From an uncultured Methanobrevibacter sp. (GTDB taxonomy: Archaea; Methanobacteriota; Methanobacteria; Methanobacteriales; Methanobacteriaceae), in assembly GCA_902795935.1 (NCBI GenBank), contig CADBMS010000213.1, positions 1 through 5,188 on the forward strand: a DNA stretch of 5,188 nucleotides, written 5' to 3'. How positions within the stretch are numbered: the first letter of the stretch is position 1; each line of letters starts with the position of its first letter. Below the pieces are notes generated by a model. That model was not told where the DNA came from and ran no database searches. It saw only the letters and a program-made list of their open reading frames with translations. The position numbers were made by a program, and so were the translations under genes. Shown piece by piece: positions 1-5,123 of this stretch.

Positions 1-60
1 AACAAAGAAACAAAACTCAAAAACACAATCTACAACATATACCAAACAACACAAAAATAA
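1..60 (+). CDS. possible 3' end of an upstream gene (partial)
   Basis: Frame 1 reads 19 sense codons from the window edge to a TAA at 58-60 and gives a Lys/Asn/Thr/Ile-rich tail starting NKETKLKN. The stretch is almost free of G on the + strand, and the other two forward frames are also open here, so an open frame is weak evidence by itself. In favour of frame 1, many of its codons end in C (AAC, CTC, ATC, TAC), as might be expected of a well-expressed gene, and the stop is followed by a T-rich, terminator-like region. No family can be recognised from so short a tail. It could equally be non-coding. Confidence 0.3.
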   Translation, partial: NKETKLKNTIYNIYQTTQK

Positions 61-65
61 AAAAA

Positions 66-132
66 TAGGATTTCTACAAAGCCTAAATAATTATATAAAA
101 ATAAAAATCAGATTTTTCTACAAATCCTAAAT
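66..132. repeat. two direct copies of an imperfect hairpin motif
   Basis: Copy 1 (66-88) and copy 2 (108-132) share CTACAAA[GT]CCTAAAT at 74-88 and 118-132, exactly 44 bp apart. Copy 1 is itself a hairpin: TAGG-A-TTT (66-73), loop CTAC (74-77) and AAA-G-CCTA (78-85), with seven of eight pairs formed. Copy 2 has two extra T residues in the left arm and folds less well. The pair flanks a TATA-like box at 91-99, an arrangement that suits operator sites for the downstream exporter gene. The alternative is a terminator or remnant repeat belonging to the upstream gene. Confidence 0.55.
91..99 (+). promoter_or_regulatory. candidate archaeal TATA box for the TauE/SafE gene
   Basis: TTATATAAA lies 83 bases before the ATG at 182. 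An archaeal start site about 25 bp downstream would fall near 118-122 and give a leader of about 60 nt. The box sits between the two hairpin-motif copies. A second AT-rich element, TTTATAAAG at 164-172, is too close to the ATG to serve as its TATA box. Composition this AT-rich yields TATA-like strings by chance, so support is moderate at best. Confidence 0.4.
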
Positions 133-181
133 TTTAATATTTTCTTTAATTATTTTTAGTATAATTTATAAAGGTAATGAT

Positions 182-1006
182 ATGGAATTTTTAACTTATA
201 TTGTATTATTATTGTTAACTGGATGTATAGTGGGATTTATGTCTGGTTTATTGGGTGTCGGTGGAGGATTTTTAATGGTGCCCATTCAATATTTTTTACT
301 AACTGCAATAGGGTTAGATTCATCATTAGCTCTTAGAATGGCTTTTGCAACAAGTTTAGCAGCAATATTGCCTACAGCTATTAGTGGTACAATAGGCCAT
401 TATAATAAACATGTTGTTAATAAGAGAATTGCAATACTCATGGGTTTATCTAGTTTATTTGGTGGTTTATGTGGTGCTTTTGTATCTACTCAATTATCTG
501 CTTCATATTTAAAAGTCATTTTCGGATTGTTATTATTAATAGTTGCCACTAAATTATTTTTTTCACAAACAAATAATGAAAAAGAAAATTTAAATGATAA
601 TTTTTTAATTTTATTATTTTCTGGATTCGCAGTTGGGCTTTTATCAGGGTTACTTGGTATTGGTGGTGGAGTAGTTATGATTCCTATATTATCTTTAGTT
701 GTTGGATTAAATATGAGGGAAGTTGTTGGAACTAATAGTGCTATAATGATATTCTCTGCAACTGGAGGTTTAATCACTTATTTATATATGGGGTTATCAC
801 TTCAAAATTTACCTGAATATTCTTTGGGATATATTAATATATTACAATTAGGATTAATTCTTATTACAAGCATACCTTTAAGTCAATTGGGAGTTTATAT
901 GTCTCATAAAATCTCATCTGATAAAATTAAGTTTATATTTATAGTTTTAATATATTATGTTGGATTAAAAATGATTGGTTTATTTGAGTTTTTAGGATTA
1001 AGCTAA
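182..1006 (+). CDS. TauE/SafE-family membrane exporter (sulfite/sulfonate-type permease)
   Basis: This is a polytopic membrane protein of 274 aa, typical for the TauE/SafE (formerly DUF81) family, whose members export or import small anions such as sulfite, sulfoacetate or other organosulfur compounds. The sequence shows the internal duplication of the family: GLLGVGGGFLMVP at residues 22-34 and GLLGIGGGVVMIP at 156-168, each followed by a second conserved helix (FATSLAAILPTAISG at 55-69 and VGTNSAIMIFSATGG at 182-196). About eight hydrophobic segments are visible, and a short polar loop (about 129-139, NNEKENLND) separates the halves. The ATG is preceded by AGGT and TGAT elements at 172-181, a broken version of the usual archaeal ribosome-binding site. 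The substrate cannot be read from the sequence. A sulfur-compound role is family knowledge, and no sulfur-metabolism gene is adjacent. The gene is 116 bp upstream of a cation exchanger in the same orientation, probably with its own promoter. Confidence 0.9.
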   Translation: MEFLTYIVLLLLTGCIVGFMSGLLGVGGGFLMVPIQYFLLTAIGLDSSLALRMAFATSLAAILPTAISGTIGHYNKHVVNKRIAILMGLSSLFGGLCGAFVSTQLSASYLKVIFGLLLLIVATKLFFSQTNNEKENLNDNFLILLFSGFAVGLLSGLLGIGGGVVMIPILSLVVGLNMREVVGTNSAIMIFSATGGLITYLYMGLSLQNLPEYSLGYINILQLGLILITSIPLSQLGVYMSHKISSDKIKFIFIVLIYYVGLKMIGLFEFLGLS

Positions 1007-1040
1007 GATATTATTATAATCAATATTCATAAGAGCGATA

Positions 1041-1047
1041 TTTTTTT
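1041..1047 (+). terminator. T-run downstream of the exporter gene
   Basis: Seven consecutive T residues follow GCGATA, 35 bases after the stop codon. U-rich tracts are the main archaeal termination signal. There is no convincing stem beside it. Confidence 0.35.
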
Positions 1048-1100
1048 AAACTTATAATGATTAAATATTATTTATTAAAAAAATAATTAGTTTTTATTTA

Positions 1101-1114
1101 TTATTTTTTTGGAG
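1101..1114 (+). promoter_or_regulatory. T-tract joined to Shine-Dalgarno of the exchanger gene
   Basis: TTATTTTTTTGGAG ends in a GGAG core at 1111-1114, eight bases before the ATG at 1123, and so fixes that start. Nearly the same string, with one more T, precedes the chagasin-like gene at 2241-2255. Confidence 0.7.
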
Positions 1115-1122
1115 AAACATAT

Positions 1123-2058
1123 ATGGACTTAATTATTCAAGTAGTTTTACTCTTAGTTGGTTTTTTATTATTAATTAAGGGTGCTGATTGGTTTGTAGCT
1201 GGAAGTAGTGATATAGCAAAACTGTTGAAGATTCCAACAATGATTGTTGGTTTAACAATAGTTTCTTTCGGAACTAGTGCTCCTGAAGCAGCAGTATCCG
1301 TAGTATCTTCATTACAAGGTAGTAATGCATTGGCAATAAGTAATGTTATTGGGTCTAATATTTTTAATTTACTTGCAGTGTTGGGTATGTCTGCAATTTT
1401 TGCTACTATTGCTTTAAAAGATGTTATTCATGATGATTTTCCGTATTTAATTTTTTCAACAATTCTTGTAATTGTTTTAATAGTATTTGGCTGGAATTTA
1501 ACTAGAATTGATGGATTAATTCTATTAATCTTTTTAGCTATTTATCTTATTTACTTAATTTGGGATGTTAAACGATCTAAAGTTGATTTAGTTGTTGATA
1601 ATCCTGATCATAGTTTAGTTATGGCCATAATATTGATTGTTGTGGGTATGGCAAGCATTGTTTTAGGTGGGGAATTTGTTGTTAATGGTGCTAAAGCTTT
1701 GGCTTTGGCTGTAGGTATGTCTGAAACATTAGTTGGGCTAACTGTTGTTGCAATTGGTACTTCTTTACCAGAATTAGTAACTTCTTTAAGTGCTGTTAAG
1801 AAAGGAGAGGTTGATTTAGTTATTGGTAATGTTATAGGATCAAATATATTTAATTTATTATTTATATTAGGTCTAAGTAGTTTTATTTCACCTATAACTT
1901 TAGGTTCTAATTTAATCGTTGATTTACTTCTTTTATTAATAATTACTGTTATTTGTTTTGTTTATGGTAAATTTAAATCAGAATATAATCGTAAAATTGG
2001 AATAATTTTGGTATTGATGTTTATCTTGTACATGGCATTCATTATACTACGTAATTAA
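1123..2058 (+). CDS. CaCA-superfamily Na+(H+)/Ca2+ exchanger, NCX_Mj/YrbG-like
   Basis: This integral membrane antiporter of 311 aa is the usual length for prokaryotic CaCA exchangers and has about ten hydrophobic segments in two inverted halves. Both alpha repeats are complete. In alpha-1, GADWFVAGSSDIAKLL (20-35) is followed by GTSAPE at 50-55 and NVIGSNIFN at 74-82. In alpha-2, GGEFVVNGAKALALAV (182-197) is followed by GTSLPE at 212-217 and GNVIGSNIFN at 235-244. The ion-binding glutamates are E55 and E217, with nearby T51/S52, S78, T213/S214 and S240. By alignment with the Methanocaldococcus exchanger NCX_Mj (residue numbers from memory), Asn82 matches N81 but Asn244 falls where NCX_Mj has Asp240, so the two halves are unusually symmetric. 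A charged cytoplasmic-type loop (about 147-163) separates the halves. The likely role is Ca2+ efflux or cation homeostasis driven by Na+ or H+. Ion choice is not provable from sequence. Start: ATG with GGAG eight bases upstream. Confidence 0.93.
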   Translation: MDLIIQVVLLLVGFLLLIKGADWFVAGSSDIAKLLKIPTMIVGLTIVSFGTSAPEAAVSVVSSLQGSNALAISNVIGSNIFNLLAVLGMSAIFATIALKDVIHDDFPYLIFSTILVIVLIVFGWNLTRIDGLILLIFLAIYLIYLIWDVKRSKVDLVVDNPDHSLVMAIILIVVGMASIVLGGEFVVNGAKALALAVGMSETLVGLTVVAIGTSLPELVTSLSAVKKGEVDLVIGNVIGSNIFNLLFILGLSSFISPITLGSNLIVDLLLLLIITVICFVYGKFKSEYNRKIGIILVLMFILYMAFIILRN

Positions 2059-2084
2059 ATGTATTTTGAAAGTTGAAAATGTAG

Positions 2085-2096
2085 ATACTTAAGTAT
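2085..2096. repeat. 12-bp perfect palindrome ATACTTAAGTAT
   Basis: A perfect palindrome lies 27 bases after the exchanger stop codon. It could be a protein-binding site or part of the 3' end of the exchanger transcript. A second, 10-bp palindrome (TTTCATGAAA) lies at 2111-2120. Both sit in very A-rich sequence, which lowers their significance. Confidence 0.4.
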
Positions 2097-2178
2097 TAAA
2101 AAATAAAAAATTTCATGAAAAATCAAAAAAATAAATATAGGTTAATTTAAAACTTTATTTTGTCATATTAAGAATTTG

Positions 2179-2251
2179 ATAATATATTTACATTTGAAAT
2201 TTGATTTTAACATAAATAATTTCAAATATATTATTATAACTTATTTTTTTT
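2179..2251 (+). promoter_or_regulatory. long inverted repeat followed by a T-tract in the leader of the chagasin-like gene
   Basis: The inner arms ATTTGAAATT (2192-2201) and AATTTCAAAT (2218-2227) are a perfect 10-bp inverted repeat around a 16-base spacer. The outer arms ATAATAT (2179-2185) and ATATTAT (2228-2234) extend the stem by seven pairs after a six-base bulge on the left side. A run of eight T residues at 2244-2251 follows and abuts the Shine-Dalgarno sequence at 2252. The layout resembles a stem plus U-tract terminator or attenuator. Alternatively it is an operator: the arms themselves contain TATA-like strings (2181-2189, 2224-2233) that could serve as the promoter. Which of these holds cannot be decided from sequence. 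Confidence 0.4.
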
Positions 2252-2259
2252 GGAGGTGA
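2252..2259 (+). promoter_or_regulatory. perfect Shine-Dalgarno GGAGGTGA that decides the chagasin-like start
   Basis: GGAGGTGA is complementary to the archaeal 16S 3' end along its whole length. It overlaps the in-frame TTG (2250) and GTG (2256) codons, so these are poor candidates for the start. The first near-start codon in frame after it is ATT at 2268, eight bases downstream. Confidence 0.8.
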
Positions 2260-2267
2260 ATACTTTT

Positions 2268-2672
2268 ATTTTTAAAAGATATGTATTTAATTTTTTATTA
2301 GTATTTCTGTTCTTAATTTCTATTTCAGGCACTTGTGATGCTGTTTTTGGATATAACATATTTTGTACTGATTTTGAGAATAGCACTAGTTTTCATTGTG
2401 TTCCTAGAGGAGATTTATCTATTTCTTTAGATTCTAATCCAACTACAGGTTATACGTGGAATTTTACTAAGGATATGGGTAATGCTATTTTTCTAAATAA
2501 AACTTTTTATCAAACTCCATCAGAGGTTCCTATTATGGGTAGAGGTGGTGTTGATTTGTTTATATTTAAATTAGATGATTTTAGTTTAGTTAAACTTTCA
2601 TTCAATTATGCAAGGTATTGGGAAAATTCGTCGTGTATTTGTAAGAAAGAATTTATTATTTTTGTTTATTGA
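2268..2672 (+). CDS. secreted chagasin-like cysteine-peptidase inhibitor (MEROPS I42 type)
   Basis: From ATT 2268 the product is 134 aa. It begins with a textbook signal peptide: FKRY, then a hydrophobic core at about 5-20, with likely cleavage after Ala25 (TCDA|VFG). The mature part carries the three chagasin signature loops in order: NPTTGYTW at 57-64, GRGG at 91-94 and RYW at 116-118 (RPW in most members). It ends in a typical final beta strand (EFIIFVY). Such proteins plug the active-site cleft of papain-like (C1) peptidases, and here the inhibitor would act outside the membrane. Cysteines at 33, 44, 123 and 125 (plus 23 in the signal region) could form disulfides, which classical chagasins lack. 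Four N-X-S/T sequons (N38, N65, N77, N120) would suit archaeal N-glycosylation. Start choice: the frame is open from TTG 2250, with GTG at 2256, but both overlap the Shine-Dalgarno sequence. The gene has its own leader and a terminator-like hairpin, so it is probably monocistronic. Confidence 0.8.
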   Translation: MFKRYVFNFLLVFLFLISISGTCDAVFGYNIFCTDFENSTSFHCVPRGDLSISLDSNPTTGYTWNFTKDMGNAIFLNKTFYQTPSEVPIMGRGGVDLFIFKLDDFSLVKLSFNYARYWENSSCICKKEFIIFVY

Positions 2673-2724
2673 TATTTTTCTTTCTTCACCATTATTTTGA
2701 TTAAATATTTTATTTAGATAATAT

Positions 2725-2748
2725 GTATATTTTATATACTATTTTTTT
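2725..2748 (+). terminator. hairpin plus T-run after the chagasin-like gene
   Basis: GTATAT (2725-2730), loop TTT and ATATAC (2734-2739) form a perfect 6-bp stem, followed at once by CTA and seven T residues (2742-2748). It lies about 50 bases after the stop codon. A further T/C-rich tract (TATTTTTCTTTCTT from 2673) directly follows the stop and could also end transcription. Confidence 0.5.
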
Positions 2749-2831
2749 CTTATTAATATATTATACAATAAATAATTAGATTTTTCATTAATTAATTTAA
2801 TTATTTTTCTTTAAGATAATCAAAACTTTTA

Positions 2832-2836
2832 GTGAT
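2832..2836 (+). promoter_or_regulatory. ribosome-binding site of the tyrosine recombinase
   Basis: GTGAT lies five bases before the ATG at 2842. The alternative ATG at 2835 overlaps this site, is in another frame and stops after four codons, so 2842 is the start. Confidence 0.6.
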
Positions 2837-2841
2837 GTTTT

Positions 2842-3813
2842 ATGCCTGAAAAATTAAATATTATTGTTTCTGTTAATGATTTAAAAAAGGAATTAGATTT
2901 GTTTTTAGAACGTGAAAAAAAAAGACCTTATTCGGAGTTTACAATAGGAAATTATAAGTTAGGGTTAGAAAGATTTCAAGAATATTTATCTATTAAGAAA
3001 ATAACTAATTTAACAAACCATGATATACAAGAAACTCTTGATGATTATGTAAACTGGCTATTAACTGAGAAAAAATATGGTCCAAGTACTGTAAATCAAT
3101 ATTTATTACGTATAAGTCCATTATTATCAAATTTACATTTTGAATATGCTTTATCTTTTTTAGAAACTGAAAATGAACAGCTACCAAAACACCTCAAACC
3201 TACTGAAATAAAAGAAGTACTAAAAACTATTCCAAAATCAAATACGTACCGAAAAAAAGATTCAAAAATTGTTCATAGAGATGAAGCAATAATTAAAGTA
3301 ATATACAATACAGGTGCCACAATATCAGAATTAGTAGCATTAAATATAGAAAATTTAAAGGAAACTCCTTCAGGATATGCCATAAATATAAAAAATAGGG
3401 ATAAAACACGTAATGTTGGAATTAATTACGATACATATAATACGATAAAAACTATGTTAAAAGATAGGGAGTCTTTGAAAGTAGAAGATCCTTTATTTAT
3501 TAATAGAAAAGGAACAAGGTTAGCTAAAAGAACAATACAAAGAATGTTCACTAAATTAGGTAAAGCAACTGATGAACGAATTTATGATGAAGAAGGGTAT
3601 GACCCTAGAATTCGTGAAAGATTAACACCATTTTCATTAAGACACAGTTTAGCAATACAATTATTAAATGAAAATGAAGAATTAAGTTTAGTACAGAAAA
3701 CATTAGGTCATAAACACATAATAAGTACCCAAGAATATATAAAAGATGATAATGAAGATGTTGTTGAAAAATTAAGCACAACTAATCTCGGTATAAATGA
3801 TGATTATAAATAA
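2842..3813 (+). CDS. tyrosine recombinase (XerA/XerD-like) with an altered active site
   Basis: The protein is 323 aa, about the usual Xer size. Residues about 9-105 form the helical core/SAM-like DNA-binding domain (SEFTIGNYKLGLERFQEYLS; later YGPSTVNQYL at 79-88). Residues about 118-305 form the catalytic domain. Visible catalytic positions are: Box I TGATISELVAL (157-167), where the canonical TG(L/M)R gives Thr160 in place of the first catalytic Arg; a beta-hairpin lysine (K184, or K188); TPFSLRH (262-268), where Phe264 replaces the His of HxxR and Arg267 is kept; LGH with His290; and STQEY with nucleophile Tyr299. Two of the usual six catalytic residues are therefore missing. A charged insertion (about 241-260) precedes the HxxR helix. 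The fold is clear, but catalytic competence is doubtful. It may be a lineage Xer with unusual chemistry, a DNA-binding derivative, or a decaying integrase. No attachment site, tRNA or phage gene is seen nearby, so I would not call it a prophage integrase. The start is ATG with GTGAT upstream. Confidence 0.88.
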   Translation: MPEKLNIIVSVNDLKKELDLFLEREKKRPYSEFTIGNYKLGLERFQEYLSIKKITNLTNHDIQETLDDYVNWLLTEKKYGPSTVNQYLLRISPLLSNLHFEYALSFLETENEQLPKHLKPTEIKEVLKTIPKSNTYRKKDSKIVHRDEAIIKVIYNTGATISELVALNIENLKETPSGYAINIKNRDKTRNVGINYDTYNTIKTMLKDRESLKVEDPLFINRKGTRLAKRTIQRMFTKLGKATDERIYDEEGYDPRIRERLTPFSLRHSLAIQLLNENEELSLVQKTLGHKHIISTQEYIKDDNEDVVEKLSTTNLGINDDYK

Positions 3814-3846
3814 TTAATTATATTATTTTTTAATTAAAGAATTCTT
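3814..3846. repeat. A/T inverted repeat and AAGAATTCTT palindrome between recombinase and reductase
   Basis: TTAATTA (3814-3820) and TAATTAA (3831-3837) flank a T-rich loop with six T residues (3825-3831) and could serve as a weak terminator for the recombinase. The perfect 10-bp palindrome AAGAATTCTT (3837-3846) ends 24 bases before the ATG of the reductase and could be a binding site. Both are short and may be chance in this composition. Confidence 0.3.
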
Positions 3847-3862
3847 AAAATAACTAATTTGA

Positions 3863-3870
3863 GTGATGAT
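3863..3870 (+). promoter_or_regulatory. ribosome-binding site that places the reductase start at 3871
   Basis: GTGATGAT directly precedes ATG 3871. The in-frame TTG at 3859 would put this site inside the gene and has no such motif upstream, so it is unlikely to be used. Confidence 0.7.
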
Positions 3871-5091
3871 ATGGAGTATAGACTTAATCTTAATAATGGT
3901 AATAAAATATCACTATTAGGTTTTGGTGCAATGAGGCTAAAAACAAAAAATGGTAATATTGATCTTGATTTAGCAACTCAACAATTAAAATATGCAATAG
4001 ATAATGGAATTAATTATATTGATACTGCATATCTATATGGTAATGGTTTTGGTTCAAATGAAAGAGCTTTGGGTCAAATTCTTGAAAATTTAAACTATCG
4101 AGATAAAGTATATCTTTCAACAAAGATGAATAGGATGGCTATTCATTCTTATGAAGATATGGATAAAATGTTCAATAACCAATTAAATAATTTAAGAACA
4201 TCTTATATTGATTATTACTTTTTGCATAATGTAATTAGCTATGAAGATGTTTTAAACTTAATTGATATTGGATTATTTGATTTTATTAATGAAAAAAAGG
4301 AAAATGGTGAAATACATAATATTGGATTTTCTTATCATGGTTCTTATAATGATTTTAAAAAAATACTAAAATTATATGATTGGGATGTCACATTACTTCA
4401 ATATAACTACCTGGATGATAAAATGCAAGCAGGTTTAGAAGGTATTAAATTAGCAAATCAAAATAATATGGCAGTAATTATTATGGAGCCATTAAAAGGA
4501 GGTTTACTAGCAGGAACCATGCCTCAAGAAGTTGAAAACTTAATAAATAATTCTAATACTACTCGTAGTAATGTTGATTTAGCACTTAGTTGGATATTTG
4601 ATACTCCAGAAGTTACTTGTGTATTAAGTGGTATGAATTCTATAGAAATGCTTAAAGATAATATTCAAATAACTAATAACCATATTGAAAACCCATTAAA
4701 TTCTGAAGAAAATAAATTATTGGATGATATTAAAGAAGTAATGCTACGTTTAAATAAAATAAATTGCACTTTTTGTAATTACTGTATGCCTTGTCCAAAG
4801 GGAATATACATACCTGATATTTTTAAATTATACAATGATAAGCACATGTTTCCTGAAAATAAACTCTTTGGAATAAATCAAAATTGGATATCATATGCTT
4901 CTAACATATTAGGAATCACAGGTAAGGCTCATGATCCTTCATTATGTGTTGGTTGTGGAATATGTCATTCAAAATGTCCACAACAATTAAAAATACCAGA
5001 ATTACTTCGTAAAGTTGATAAATCATATCATGGCCAAATTTTAAGGCTTTTTATGCCAATAATTAAAAAATTTATGAATATTGTTATGTGA
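3871..5091 (+). CDS. aldo/keto reductase with C-terminal double [4Fe-4S] ferredoxin-like domain
   Basis: The product is 406 aa from ATG 3871. Residues about 5-275 form the aldo/keto reductase TIM barrel: ISLLGFGAMRL (13-23), YIDTAYLYG (49-57) with catalytic Asp51 and Tyr56, LSTKM with Lys85, and YYFLHN with His119, so the D-Y-K-H tetrad is complete. Later barrel motifs are GFSYHG (152-157), LLQYNYLD (175-182) and IIMEPLKGG (203-211). The C-terminal part has CTFCNYCMPCP (299-309), a C-x2-C-x2-C-x2-C motif, and CVGCGICHSKCP (359-370), a C-x2-C-x2-C-x3-C motif, each able to hold an iron-sulfur cluster. The family is common in anaerobes and methanogens. It probably reduces a carbonyl substrate in the cytoplasm, with electrons passing through the clusters, but no physiological substrate is established to my knowledge. 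It lies 57 bp after the recombinase and may be co-transcribed, without an obvious functional link. An upstream in-frame TTG (3859) is rejected on ribosome-binding-site grounds. Confidence 0.93.
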   Translation: MEYRLNLNNGNKISLLGFGAMRLKTKNGNIDLDLATQQLKYAIDNGINYIDTAYLYGNGFGSNERALGQILENLNYRDKVYLSTKMNRMAIHSYEDMDKMFNNQLNNLRTSYIDYYFLHNVISYEDVLNLIDIGLFDFINEKKENGEIHNIGFSYHGSYNDFKKILKLYDWDVTLLQYNYLDDKMQAGLEGIKLANQNNMAVIIMEPLKGGLLAGTMPQEVENLINNSNTTRSNVDLALSWIFDTPEVTCVLSGMNSIEMLKDNIQITNNHIENPLNSEENKLLDDIKEVMLRLNKINCTFCNYCMPCPKGIYIPDIFKLYNDKHMFPENKLFGINQNWISYASNILGITGKAHDPSLCVGCGICHSKCPQQLKIPELLRKVDKSYHGQILRLFMPIIKKFMNIVM

Positions 5092-5117
5092 ATAATAGAA
5101 TAATTTAGGGGTCTGAA

Positions 5118-5123
5118 TTTTTT
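5118..5123 (+). terminator. T-run at the 3' end of the reductase gene
   Basis: Six T residues lie 26 bases after the stop, inside the loop of a short stem, TCTGA (5112-5116) with TCAGA (5129-5133). It could end the reductase transcript. A second T6 run lies at 5150-5155. Confidence 0.3.

Noticed and set aside
66..132. Start of a CRISPR array
   Set aside because: There are only two imperfect copies with a ~20-base gap between them, no third unit, and no cas gene nearby.
490..777. Open frame on the minus strand inside the TauE/SafE gene
   Set aside because: It is antisense to a clear membrane-protein family, has no ribosome-binding site, and its low-complexity Asn/Lys/Ile/Pro content is what an antisense reading of such a gene gives.
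1067..1087. 7-bp inverted repeat ATTATTT/AAATAAT before the exchanger gene
   Set aside because: It is A/T only, in low-complexity sequence; stems of this size are expected by chance.
2281..2301. ATG at 2281 as start of the chagasin-like gene
   Set aside because: It is out of frame with the inhibitor, hits a stop after six codons, and lies 21 bases beyond the Shine-Dalgarno sequence.
3005..3187. Open frame on the minus strand inside the recombinase gene
   Set aside because: It is short and antisense to the conserved N-terminal domain, with no motif or ribosome-binding site.
3859..3870. TTG at 3859 as start of the aldo/keto reductase
   Set aside because: The strong GTGATGAT site lies inside this extension, and the family N-terminus begins near the ATG at 3871.
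2842..5091. Recombinase plus neighbours as an integrated mobile element
   Set aside because: There are no attachment repeats, tRNA, transposase, phage or plasmid genes, and the flanking genes are ordinary chromosomal metabolism and transport.
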